Shown here: positions 1 through 64,000 of the stretch, piece after piece
How positions within the stretch are numbered: position 1 is the first letter of the stretch
How the letters are laid out: the number at the start of each line of letters is the position of its first letter
Assembly: GCA_034670405.1 (NCBI GenBank)
Contig: JAXDDX010000003.1
Span: forward strand, 10,961,501-11,025,500
Length of the DNA: 64,000 nucleotides
Reading direction: 5' to 3'
DNA from: Hoplostethus atlanticus
Lineage: Eukaryota > Chordata > Actinopteri > Trachichthyiformes > Trachichthyidae
Notes under the pieces: generated by a model
What the model saw: the letters and a program-made list of their open reading frames with translations, nothing else
Told to the model about the DNA's origin: nothing
Databases searched by the model: none
Made by a program: the position numbers and the translations under genes

Positions 1-279
1 TGGAAGATCCATAACCTATTTGAGCATCGATATGTCCACGACGGAAATAGATTTTTTTTTTTTTTTTTAAATGACAGCGTGGTACTGATTCAAAAAGACA
101 GCGAACATTCACATTAATGCCGCCTATTAAGAAAGCACTGGGTGGTCTAGCATCTGTTGGTACTTGGCATTGCATATACACATTTGGATCTTTTCTGAAT
201 AACCCTTAGTAAAAGTACTGTAATATAATACAATTTAGTAGGATGCTATTAATAATATAGCAAAACTAGAATAATATAA

Positions 280-500
280 AGAATATTATAGGAGTATTAT
301 AGTGATACCATTGGGGGAAAATACCATAAAACACGATACGGTCACTATAAACCCCCTACTGAGAGTCACGGACACACGATAAGTCCCTGTAGGAATATTA
401 TAGGAATAGTATAATGATACACTCTATGAACAGTCACAGACACTATAAATCCCTATGTGGATATTATAAGGATATTGGGAATATAGTGATTTTCGTTAGG
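280..500. repeat. AT-rich degenerate repeat block
   Basis: Related phrases recur: GAATATTATAGGAGTATTAT, GGAATATTATAGGAATAGTA and GGATATTATAAGGATATTGG, together with CACTATAAACCCC / CACTATAAATCCC and AGTCACGGACAC / AGTCACAGACAC. This looks like two to three decayed copies of a unit of about 80-100 bp. Confidence 0.55.
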
Positions 501-1852
501 AGAATCCGTAATAACAGGCCTATAATCGGGCTTGCTATCTATTAAGTGATAATTGCATGTACCCTATGTTTCAATAAGATACAGGAGAGAAAGTCAATAG
601 CAGGCCTGAAACAGGCCCGTTCCAGGCCCAGAAAGCCTGTCTAAAAGCCAACAGCAGGATCGTTACAGGCTGCGCACTGGACTTCATGAATGGGAAATAG
701 CAGCAGCTTCCTGAATGGCTGAGAGAATAGATCCAGAAAATGAAATGAATGGGAGCCTGCAGAGTCACAGCTCGGTACTGAATTTGGATCACCCCCGTAA
801 ACATTCGGCCCTGATCCGCCCTGTGACTTGCTGTTATGACTGACCAGACCTGACTCCCTCAAGGCTATTAAATGGATTATCGGAAAAGCCCCTTACCGCG
901 ACCCCCAATCCAAGAAGCGTCTCTGAGCGCATTCACAGAATCTGCCTTCCTTGTTTTCAAAAACACATACACGGTGATCCACTATTAATCTGATTTGACT
1001 GTTTTTTTCTAACAGCCTAAGCCGATTCTTAATTGGGTTTCAGTGCCGAGGTTTGCGGAAAATGAATCGGGTTAGACGCCAAAACACAGAAGCTTTCCTT
1101 CAGCACCTGGAGGCTGTTGTTATCCTCACTGAATCACGATGCTGATGCTCGTCCTTCTCCCTGGATGTTAAGAGGCCGACGGGGCTGAAAACACCAAACA
1201 GATCCCCCAGAAGCTCCACTTGGATTGTAAATAGCTTTAATAAACACAGGAATGGTCTAGACGAGCTAAACGAGAAATAAAACGCAGCATGCGCTCACCT
1301 CAATAAAGGATTGGTTGCATGACGCTGATGTCGGCGAGGCAGTCCTGGTTTTGCTGTTGATGATGTCTATTCAACAACGACGACCAACATTATTCGCTCT
1401 AAGTCTAATGGTTTGTTGTCCCATTTATGATGGCTGGTGGCCTGGCAGCACTTTCTCCATCTCACTGCTCGACGCACTGTGCTGCACCGTTGGCTGTATG
1501 ACTCCAAATACATGAAGTGTCAAGCCAGGCTGGATTTTTTTTAAACCAAAAGTACTTCCGATTATTACTTACAAAAATAAAACCCTTATGGATGGACGTG
1601 TTTTTTAAATGTAATAATTCCACTTATCTTATTATTTTCATGTGATTTATGTTGTTCTGTACACCCCAATATTTAATCATATCATATCAAATCATATCAT
1701 ATTTAAAAGTAACAAACTTTACGCTCTTATTTTGAAGGCAAATTCATCTAACTTCCGGTATTGTTCTGGTTTTCTCTGGCTAACTTAAACGCAGCTTCCT
1801 CCATTCAGAGGGCGGCGCGGGTGTGCATGTGAGCATTGACTGTGTGAGCAGT

Positions 1853-1853
1853 G

Positions 1854-1903
<50 letters not shown>

Positions 1904-2026
1904 CGTGCGTGTGTGTCACTCTGATCTATTTAACAGCCACCGACGATTGCCCTTAAAGGAGCCGCGCCCTTACTGTTGCCAAACTCACCACTCTCACAGT
2001 AATAGGAAGCCTGTATGTGTGTGTGT

Positions 2027-2065
<39 letters not shown>

Positions 2066-2080
2066 TGTGTGTGTGTGAGT
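1853..2080. repeat. two (GT)n microsatellites
   Basis: Tracts at 1853-1916 and about 2014-2080 separated by unique sequence. They create spurious cysteine/valine ORFs. Confidence 0.9.
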
Positions 2081-3192
2081 GACAATTTAGATCACTAACA
2101 TACAGAACCTTAAAGGAGGTCATGAAGGGGTCAGGGGAGTGATTAGGGGTGGATAGAAAGCTGGAAGACATTGACCCCCCCTGTAACACATACACACACC
2201 AAGCACTGACTCATACCAGCGGGTCCACATACATTCAAGCAGAGACAGCAGCTGGCCACTATACACACAGAAACATTATTGACTGACTGCTGAATGAACC
2301 AGCCAGACTCCTCCTCATGTGTTCTCACAATAATTGTTCTTTCAGATCAGCTCCTGAAAACTTCTCAGTGGGGGCTTCCGGGAGGAGGGCTCAAGCCAGC
2401 TGGACCAGGACAATCTCACACACACACATATACACACCATACTTTTAGACACACACAGCGTTGACGTTGTTGACCAAGCTGGGTTCAGATCAATGACCTC
2501 TTACCGTTATGATGTGACGTTGGAATCAGGAACTCATTCATTTCCTTCATCCGTCAATCAGCTGAATGGACTGAGGTAAATCTGAGACCATGTGAGCAAT
2601 ATTTTAGATGCACCTTACACCATGTGGCCTTATAACACTACGCACTTCAGCTCTGATGTCTAATGTTAGTGGGCTGTTATTGTTAGAATAATTTCCAACT
2701 GTTTTTATTGTTCAACAATAAATTGCCTCACTGAGGACGTTCAAAATTTCCAATCTCATCTAGCCAATGATAAGGCACACAGCAGGGTCCCATTCCTATA
2801 AAGCATGTGCTACTTTAGACTGACGCCATGACGTAAGTTTTGTTTATCGTGGCCAAACAAGATTTGTGATGTGGATCAATTATGTTTACCACTTGGTGAG
2901 TGGTGAAAGACTCTAACGTGGCACACCTTTACTACTAATCCCCTCTGAGAGGATTGGCTCTGCTCCTTCATGGTGGGGCTCAGGACTAAATATACTGGTC
3001 AGAGTAAGGACAGGTGTTAGTGGAAAGGGACAAGCTGCTCTAGAAAGCCAGAATATAACCAAAGTACTTCCTGTCCTCTGCCAAACTGATCACTCTATAG
3101 CTGCTTTGGGTTGGTGCTGCCAGAGAATGATCTCTCTCCAAATCCTCTCCTCAGTCATTAGGCAGCTAAACTAAGAAATGAGTAAATAATCA

Positions 3193-3330
3193 GTGCAGCG
3201 GTAGCCAAATTGTTAGACAAAAGCTTGTGACTGGAAGGTTGCCAGTTTGATGCCCCTGTTGAAGTGCCCTTGAGGAAGGCACTGAGCCCCTTATTCTAGT
3301 GGACCTGCACTTCAATTACCCCCCCGGGAT
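3193..3330 (+). repeat. degenerate tRNA-derived SINE-like element
   Basis: Has A-box/B-box-like spacing (GCAGCGGTAGCCAAATTG, then AGGTTGCCAGTTTGATGCC) and the fish-SINE phrase CTTGAGGAAGGCACTGAGCC. Family not identified. Confidence 0.55.
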
Positions 3331-4580
3331 TTTGCTACAAATAACAATGTGCTGTTGGACAACATGCTTGGTTTAAACATGCAATCTGGCAATTTATTTG
3401 ACCCTCCACATTTTGGGAATATTCACACGAGAGTTTGACCTCTACATGGAAAATATACTTATTGGAAGCCTTTGTAAGCATCATAACTCAGAATACACTT
3501 CTAATTCCAGTGTTTGGAATAACTACACTTTTATAAAATACATATAAAAGTTATGTTTAATTGTCACATAATATCAGTCCCTTGTGTCAAAAGCTCAGAT
3601 AAATAAGATATAAAGATTTAGTTTTCAACCCAATAAAATCTGTGTTAACAAAGTCATTAGTAGGGCAACAATCTTTCAACATGATATACTGAACAACAAT
3701 AGTAGCTAGTGGGGTGTGTTTTTATTATTAGTGATGATTATGACACTGACGACAGAAATGTTTGAGCTCGTTGTTCTCTGTTCAAACCTGGAGCAGAGCT
3801 GGAGCTGGTTAATGAAACAAGAGATACCTGGGTTGGGCAAGGTCTCTCTTTCTTTCTCTCTTCGGAGACCTCCGCTTCATATTGATCCTCACACACTTCC
3901 TGCCGGAAGGATGAATCGACAAGAGCCTCAGGGGAGTAGGGGCCACTTCAGCCTCCTCCTCATCCACTTCTGTGTTCTTCCCTCCCCTCCATGTTTCACT
4001 CCCTCCTCCCAACCAACAGCTTATCACACGCTTCGTTCTTCCTCCCATCTCACCTCGAACATCACTGTTTTCAGTCTTTTAGAGAGACTTTCTTCCTCTT
4101 TACAGTCATACAATGCAGTTCACTGGCTGAGCACGAACTCATGGCAATGCACACAAACAACGCAGTCTCCTTGGTGGGCGTCATCGATCGGTGAGTTCAA
4201 ATATATACCGCATTTAGACTTCAGAGGGGTGAGAGAGGGGGTGGGTGGGGGGTTGAAAGAGAAAAGGAAAAAAGAAGCTTTTGAGTTGATTTCCTGTGAA
4301 AGCATCTAAAGTGGTTGAGATGGAGATTGGCCTCCTGGGGCTGTTTGAGGATCTTTGAGGATCAATGTGTCAGTGGGCAGTAATAAAGCTCCATGGAAGG
4401 CATGGTGACTTGGTGACATGGTGACATGGTGACTGAGAGACAACAGGAATAAAAAAGAGGAGGCAAAATATATGACAGATATTGGAAATACAACAAAGTT
4501 CCTACACCCCGCTGGTTTGTGAGGAATTTGTCTAGCTAACTGATCAAAAGAATTGATACACTTTGAGGAGACCTTTCTAG

Positions 4581-5985
4581 GAGACAAGAAATAAGCAGGG
4601 GTGATCCTCAGATGTCCTACCAACACTGATTGTGTGTGTTTTCTGTGTCACCCTGTACCTGAGGTTACTACTCCCACTGAGCTGGCAAGAGATGGTGCGT
4701 GATGCGTGTGATGATGTCATCTGAGCCCCTCTGGAGCTCGGCCCAAGATAGCACAGTACACCACACCATAAACAACACTGTAAACAACGTGTAGGGGAAA
4801 AAACAACAGGAAGGAAACAATGCAGGAATAATAATTTATTTCCATTCATAAGCTGCAAAGGCATTTGAGATAGACTTTAATGTGCATCAGGGCATAAAGT
4901 AGACAAAGTGTTTGCACACAAATGTGGATTCAAATTGAATTCAAGCCAGGAGCTTTAATGGATAATGAATCAAATGAACACTGGCGGTGGCTCTAGTTGA
5001 AATCAATGGGTTAAAGGAGAACCCTGGTGAATCTTGGATGAGTGGGAACCCCCCGTAGACTCTTCCATTGGGCAGAATGGATCCACTGACGACCAAGTGG
5101 AGCCTGGCACTGGTGGTGGTGGGGCGCAGCCTGAAATGACAGAGACACGGATGGGGCAGGTATCCGTACATATAGGGATGTGGCAGGTTTGTCATTGGTT
5201 CCCTTAGAGGGAGGAAAGGAGTGTCCTTGCTTAGTGGGCTGATTGAATATCAAGCGAGGCCGATTGCTGTCAGAATACCTGGAGTAGCAATAAAGTAGAT
5301 ATGAGCCAGGTAGCCTTCGTGATTGAACTTGCACTAAGCTTCATTTAAAAATAACTTATAAAAGGCCTATAAGACACCACACACACATTTCTAATCTGTG
5401 AATTACATAGATCATTTAATTTGTCTCTTTCACACGCAGACACACACAACTTGCCTTGGTTGTGTACGTATCATGGTATGGACTAGTTCCTACAAGGTGC
5501 AGTAGCTCCGGTTCTATCTCATAACATGTCACACTTTCTTTCACTCAGAACTGATGTACTTTTCCAGGCGACAAGAAATTAGCAGGGGTTATCCTCAGAT
5601 GACCTGCCAACACTGATTGTGTGTGTGTGTGTGTGTATTCGTGTGTGTTTTCTGTGTCACCCTGTACCTGAGGATGCTTCACCCACTGAGCTGGCAAGAG
5701 ATGGTGCGTGATACGTGTGATGATGTCATCTGAGCCCCTCTGGAGCTCGGCCCAAGATAGCACAGTAAACCACACCATAAACAACACTGTAAACAACATG
5801 TAGGGGGGGGGGAAAACAGGCAGGAAACGATGCACAATTTATTTCCATTCATAAGCTGCAAAGGCATTCGAGATAGACTTTTATGTGCATCAGGGCATAG
5901 AGTAGACAAAGTGTTTGCACGTAAATGTGGATTAAAATTGAATTAAAAATAATTTATAAAAGGCCTATAAGACACACAATGTGTT
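4581..5985. repeat. local direct duplication, two copies about 1 kb apart
   Basis: Copy A at 4581-4945 and copy B at 5566-5945 share long near-identical stretches (for example CACTGAGCTGGCAAGAGATG and TCTGGAGCTCGGCCCAAGAT). Both are followed by a shared AAAATAACTTATAAAAGGCC-type tail: directly in B (5946-5985), but after about 400 extra bases in A (tail 5347-5385). No coding function was recognised. Confidence 0.85.
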
Positions 5986-6027
5986 CAATGTGATTTTCTC
6001 TGCCTAGTGACCGCACACTCACATCTT

Positions 6028-6330
6028 ACGTCTGTGAATGAACGCGATCCCAATCCACAGTCACTTCCCATCACCTTCTCCAGAGGAGCTGGGAGGACGG
6101 AGAGAAGAGAGGGGTGAGCGGGGTCCAGCAGGGCTCGGTGGCTCTCGGGCAGAGGAGACAGGTTGTGTTTTTACAGGATCTGGATTGGCTGAGCGGGGGA
6201 TCACGTGGACGAGTGATTCAGCCAGACGATGTTGGAGCGAATCAGAGCTCAGGGGGAGCCTTCAGCATAGAGCCACCTGACAGAGGAGGTCTGTTTCCAT
6301 AGCAACACCCATGGGGGGCGGGAGGCAGTG
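6028..6330. promoter_or_regulatory. promoter-like patch downstream of CASP 3' end
   Basis: Within about 150 bp it has an inverted CCAAT box (ATTGG, 6184-6188), a palindromic E-box CACGTG (6202-6207), an RFX X-box-like GTTTCCATAGCAAC (6293-6306) and a GC box (GGGGGCGGGA, 6313-6322). On the minus strand a good donor (CAGAC|GTAAGA) follows at 6029. This could be the promoter and first exon of a neighbour transcribed leftwards. In mammals SH2B2 follows CUX1 in that orientation, but no SH2B2 coding sequence is visible here. Confidence 0.35.
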
Positions 6331-7125
6331 GGCAAACCTGACTGCATGCAGAGACAGAGAGGATGGGGGGGGAAGAGAAAGAAAGAGTTAGAGGAGAGAG
6401 AAAGCGGAAGCCCACCCACCAAACTCCCTCACAACCACACACACACACACACACACTTTGTATCCATGCATCAGTCTTTAGCCGTTTATGGTCTGAGGTG
6501 CTTAGCAACACAAAAGAAAAAAAATCTTGAATGGCGTGTTAGTTCAATGAATGCAGTGAATGAGATTTTCAGAGCCGGTGAGAAGTGAATGAAGAGGATG
6601 CTTCTGAATGGGAAGGGAAGGATGTCTGGGCAGAAATCTTACCTGCCAGGAGCTTTGAGATAATTCCTCTCGACAGGTCTGTTCTGCAGCGTAGAGGCCA
6701 CCGCACACGAGTCTGAGTGAATTTAAGATCTTAAGGCCCCAAACTGTTTTTCAATACAGGACTATGTACTGTACAGATTCTTCAAGGGTAATATTTATTG
6801 CATATATCTTGCATTTTTCTCAAAAACAGGTGCAAGGTCTATTTGGCTTCAGTGCTTACAAATAATGCATTTACAGCTTCAAAACATGCAGGACTGTTTC
6901 ATTCTAGCACGCTGTCATCCCTGGTGTCAAGAGATCAGTCAATTCATTTGACTGCAAAAGCTGTTTCAATCTAAAGCCAGTAGTGGGACAGTTGAGGTGA
7001 CACAGTTGATGCCAATAGATGACAACAGTAAGTAAAAAAAAGTTTTATGCTGACTTGGGCTCAGGAAAAAAAAGAGGAGGAAAGATAGACAAGAGAACAC
7101 ATAGGGAAAGACGTAGAAAGACAAC

Positions 7126-7126
<1 letters not shown>

Positions 7127-7158
<32 letters not shown>
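7127..7158. repeat. (GACA)n microsatellite
   Basis: Eight uninterrupted GACA-type units in non-coding flank. Confidence 0.9.
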
Positions 7159-7159
<1 letters not shown>

Positions 7160-7625
7160 GGGATGAGTCAGCACAACTTAGCTAAATAATTCATACTGAT
7201 AATAAAACAACTTTACTGCCCTCTGCTGAAGGCATGATGGAAATGAACACCCCGGACCTTGAATGAAAGGAGATCAAAGTCCTACGTTGTCTTCTTCTTC
7301 AGTCAGTTGGAACATTTGCTCCTTGGGAACGGTATCAAATATACAAACATGAGGCAAATTAAATTGCCGGCCTTGCCCACACCACCATGATGTTACGAAG
7401 AACGCTGTCCAGTTCCTCTTCTGTCCATTTGAAATGACCAATCCACTGCAGTAAAAATAACATCAAGCCATTAGGCTCACTTAAGACCTTTGTTATCCCA
7501 CAGAGTTAATATTTATGAAGCTGTCAATGGGAAGCTGGGACTGAAGATATGGAACTATGGAGGGAGGGTAGATGGAGACTGGTGAGAGGAGGGGGAGGGC
7601 GGGCATGCTAACAGGAACAGTAAGA

Positions 7626-7784
7626 GGTGTGTGTGTGTGTGTGTGTGTGTGGTAGCGGATCTAACTCTGGGGTGAAAGGTGAATGGAGCTCTGGGGGATG
7701 GAACGAGGATGTAATTGTGCTGATAGCTTAGGGCCTGCTGTGATTGATGGACAAAAGGCGTTAGGGTGGAGGTGAAGGAGGAGG

Positions 7785-7838
<54 letters not shown>
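7626..7838. repeat. two (GT)n microsatellites
   Basis: Tracts at about 7626-7651 and 7787-7838, 130 bp apart, next to a TAAT-rich block on the right. Confidence 0.9.
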
Positions 7839-8431
7839 TGGCTGTGCTCTGCCTGTCTCGTTGCTCTTTAATGGCTAACTGAAAGGCTGAGTGCTGAGGT
7901 GCTCTTTAAGGGGAGGCCTCTAATGAATAATGCAGTCCAATTCAGTCACACTAAGACGGACAGCCGTCAGCGGGACGGCCGAGGCCCAGTTCACTAATAA
8001 TTACATTTTTCGCCTCGATATGTTCTGAGTCCAGACATTAGTCAGACCCACCCCCCCTTCGTCTCAGGTCAAGCCATTAGCCAGACCTTTCCCCACAATG
8101 TTTCAATCAGCCCAGATGTGTCCCTCGATATCATGACTTATTATACAGCAAGGATATCTCACCTTTAATTCAATGCATGCCCACTGATAACCTCAACTAG
8201 AATTAAACACTGTTGAAATGTCCCTCGCTGTCGACTGCAAACCTTATGAATATAGATTCTGTACAATGATCGCACACCAACTGGTCTGAGTGCAGTGGCC
8301 CATCTATAAACCCACCGTACACCTTAAAGCAGTGATTATTTCTCCTACCTTTTACTGTGTTCAATAACACACTTCTCAGAAAGAGACATTTAAAATTAAA
8401 ATGATAAAGGACAACAAATTGCTGCATAGAC

Positions 8432-9489
8432 TTTATTTGGAATATATTTGCAATGCCAGTCAAAAAAAGAATGAATTGAACAGGTAAGCATGCGTGGTAG
8501 TTCGTTATACATGGAAAAGCATGTTAGAGTTCAGAGACTATTCATAGTAATTCATTGTATTTCATTCATGTAATTTACTGCTGCAAACTCACTGGGTAAA
8601 CTTATGGTGTCTCATGTATCAGACCAGGAGCAGATAGACTCCTACAAACCACTAACAGTAACTAGATGAAGGCAAAAGATGCATCTCATTGCTATATTAC
8701 TATACTTTATATTATACTTTAAGTTAATCTCAGGTAGGGCAAAGCTCAGAGGAATGAAAAACAACCTGATTGTATGCATTGTTCCATCACCATAATCCCT
8801 TACAGTTTGGGTGTATGGTGTATCATTTCTTCCATAATAACCCACCTACAGAATAAGCATGCGCTTTGACAGTACACTCTCCAATCAAGACTAAATTACA
8901 ATGTTAACTGTATCCCTGTTATTCCTTCATTCATCAGACTCCCCAACTACTCTAGATTCCAGTATAACATAGGAAAAATATAACAAGACCAGAGTATCGG
9001 TCCCTTTGGTTCAAAAAAGATAAACTGAATCTTAATTTTAATCAATTTGTGCTACAACAGAACATCCTACATATACCTATAAATGATTGCCTTTCAATAT
9101 TAAATTCATGTAAGAGTTTAAGAGGGAACCCCATGTTACAGTTTTGCACTAACACTAGCTGAAGTAGTACTAAAAGTAGTACTAGAAGTACTAAAGATCA
9201 AGAAACAAGGAATGAAAAACATCGGAACTGATTCTGGAGTCAATCAACCCTTTGATTTACAGTTGACGGCCCCACACCGCCCCCTAGTGGGAAATATTAG
9301 CTACTGCAAGAACAAGCGCAAACCTTCATGGTCTTGAGGAACGTAAATTAACTTAAATTCTTATCCAGGACAAGTGGGTTGTCCATCTGCACAACCAGAA
9401 AGAGTTGAGTATTAGATCTAAGTAGTTTCACCCTCTCTTTGCTTTAAACCAGTCCTATCTCACTGGGATGTGACTATCACTACGGCAGC
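8432..9489 (-). other. cux1: probable CASP 3' UTR with AATAAA candidate
   Basis: AT-rich, no coding signal. The first clear minus-strand AATAAA after the CASP stop that I see is at 8432-8437, about 1.05 kb downstream. The extent is inferred from that signal only. Confidence 0.45.
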
Positions 9490-62441
<52,952 letters not shown>

Positions 62442-62620
62442 CTTGAGACATATTGAGACAGGAATGAGATGCTGATAGAGAGCGCGGGGGTTGGAGTTCA
62501 GTGGAGAGGACCTGGCAGGAGGGAAAACCCGGAACGGATCAGCTCGGCAACATCGTGGGCGGCAGACAGATATATGGCATGGACTCACCTTACAGGAGTG
62601 TTGCCTTAATAACGTCATAA
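62442..62620 (-). promoter_or_regulatory. cux1: cux1 5' UTR and proximal promoter region
   Basis: The region immediately upstream of the start is moderately GC-rich with several CpG (around 62485-62575), as expected near a housekeeping-type start. No TATA box stands out. The transcription start is not defined by sequence alone. Confidence 0.4.
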
Positions 62621-63792
62621 TAATTGCTTTAATAGCATTATATCAACATATGATATTACAGGTAAGGAAATGAGATGGGGTTTGATTTATACTGCATTTT
62701 ATGATGTTAAAATACACGAACTCATTGGCGACACATGAGTCAAAAAATGATCTTGTAGTTTTTGTCATTATAATGGAGAGCAGAGATCAAGCAAAAATAA
62801 TGCCAGAAATCTATTTGGAAGTCATATCTTTAAAAACAAAAATGACATCAAGGGAGCATTCAGGGTCGTTATTCATTCTCTGTTGTGTGCGTCGATGACA
62901 GTTTGGTTACCTATCTCTAATAATGTCTCACATGGAGCACATCATATCTTGTCAGTCATCAGTAATTGCTCCGCTTGCCAGAAATAAAGTCGATATAGTT
63001 TCGACATTTTGGTAGGAAGTGACATTAGATACACTGACTTTGCCATAGACCTGCCTTCGGGGTTAGTGAACTGACGCCCCTTCTTGAGCTACTTTGCGCT
63101 AGTCACTTATTCTATTACTGTTATTACTGTAAACTTGAATTTCATTCCCGATTACCCAACGCGCGACATCTGACCCACCATTGTGTTGTCGCGCTGTTGT
63201 CATGTTTCAGTGTTTCCTTTTGTATTTGTCTTGTTTGTACTCGTCTGGAATGCGTCGTGACCCCAAGCAGAAGTTTTCGTTTCATTGTGGACGTGTGAGA
63301 GGGGGGGGTGACAACAAAGTTGAACTGAATTGAAGTTGAAATGGATATTCAGGTCTGGTGCAAGTAACATATACGGTGTCTGTCCTAATGGTAAAAAAAC
63401 AACAACAACACTGTAGCTGCAGCTGTAGCTTGTAACCAACTACAACCTAATAAGTTTTGAGTTTCATGATACTGTTTTTTTAGTAATAGAGTAGATCTAG
63501 TTTACAAGCTCAGCATGTTCAGCAAAGCAGCGATGGAGAGGCTGAACTGACCATTCAAGAATTGGTAAAAGATGGAGTGGACTTTTACTTGGCACATAGG
63601 GTGTGAAGTTATTTTCAACATCTATGAATGAATTCTCTCTTTACTATCGGTTCAGTTTAACATCAATATTAAGTGTCAATATCAAACGTGTGTATACTGG
63701 ATGTTCTCAATTAAGGAAATATTTTGTAAGAAAAATATATTTTGGATGTATCAAATAAGATTCATAATCCAATCAAGTAGTTTCACACATTA
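62621..63792. other. 5' flanking DNA of cux1
   Basis: AT-rich, no gene or clear element seen. Short AAC repeats at about 63399-63411. Confidence 0.6.
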
Positions 63793-64000
63793 GGGGGGCA
63801 GCAGAGTGGTTAGGGTGACTGTGTATAATCTTTTTGAAGTGACCTTGAGAAAAACACTGAAGCCCTAGCTGCTCCAGGGGCGTCACTGCCGGCTGAGCAT
63901 GTCCTCTGACCCTTATGGCTTGTGGATGTGTCTCTGAGGGATATGCAAAGAATTCCTAATTACACAGTGTGCGGATAGAGTGCCCTAAATTCCTCTGTCC
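63793..64000 (+). repeat. SINE-like element at the window edge
   Basis: Begins GGGGGGCAGCAGAGTGGTTA, contains GACCTTGAGAAAAACACTGA and a later CCAGGGGCGTCACTG segment. The right end may lie outside the window. Confidence 0.55.

Larger units (their letters stand above)
1..8431. other. intergenic DNA downstream of the cux1/CASP unit
   Basis: No protein-coding gene recognised. Besides the repeats, duplication and promoter-like patch listed separately, it holds a TAAT-rich block at 7861-8030 and a short CATGGTGAC repeat at 4401-4434. The interval 4945-5345 has an acceptor-like site (CATTTCAG at about 5130, minus strand) followed by an open frame without known similarity. Confidence 0.6.

Noticed and set aside
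1851..2078. Cys/Val-rich ORFs, here and at many other places
   Set aside because: These are translations of (GT)n/(CA)n microsatellites.
3193..3330. possible tRNA gene
   Set aside because: Box-like phrases are present but no complete cloverleaf; the downstream body matches SINE layout.
1..8431. SH2B2 or another expected downstream neighbour
   Set aside because: I looked for SH2-domain and C-terminal signatures in the left flank on both strands and saw none; the neighbour must lie outside or be absent.

Overview
The window is vertebrate genomic DNA, almost certainly from a teleost fish. Supporting signs are short AT-rich introns, very many (CA)n/(GT)n tracts, degenerate tRNA-derived SINE-like pieces, and a large split gene whose encoded protein is close to vertebrate CUX1. 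I cannot name the species. No Tc1-type transposon, rRNA gene, CRISPR array or bacterial operon is visible.

One locus fills most of the window: cux1, on the minus strand, running from exon 1 (ATG at 62441) leftwards. I could place every coding exon by reading frame, GT/AG boundaries and phase. Fourteen common exons (62441 to 25838) encode the N-terminal coiled-coil half. They are followed by two alternative 3' exon sets. The proximal set (exons 15-23, 24576 to 17254) encodes the CUX1 transcription factor with CUT repeats and homeodomain, about 1398 residues. The distal set (eight exons, 11561 to 9490) encodes the Golgi membrane protein CASP, about 670 residues. The exon 14 donor is phase 1, and both first acceptors (24576 and 11561) begin with GG, so both products stay in frame.

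The left flank (1-9489) holds the CASP 3' UTR, repeats, a locally duplicated block (about 4.58-5.98 kb) and a promoter-like patch (about 6.03-6.33 kb) that may belong to a downstream neighbour. The right flank (62.6-64 kb) is 5' flanking DNA with a SINE-like piece at the edge. The introns hold microsatellites, purine/pyrimidine tracts and TAAT-rich blocks that look like conserved non-coding elements.

The most notable observation is that the second CUT repeat of this copy is truncated. The exons before and after it join in frame, but its N-terminal half is absent and the remaining half is altered at normally invariant positions. Also notable are an in-frame 90-bp readable intron (22232-22321), a possible alternative first coding exon in intron 14 (25688-25733), a small upstream ORF overlapping the main start, and a CpG cluster in intron 2. 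Positions are exact where splice sites were read base by base. Regulatory and repeat limits are approximate.
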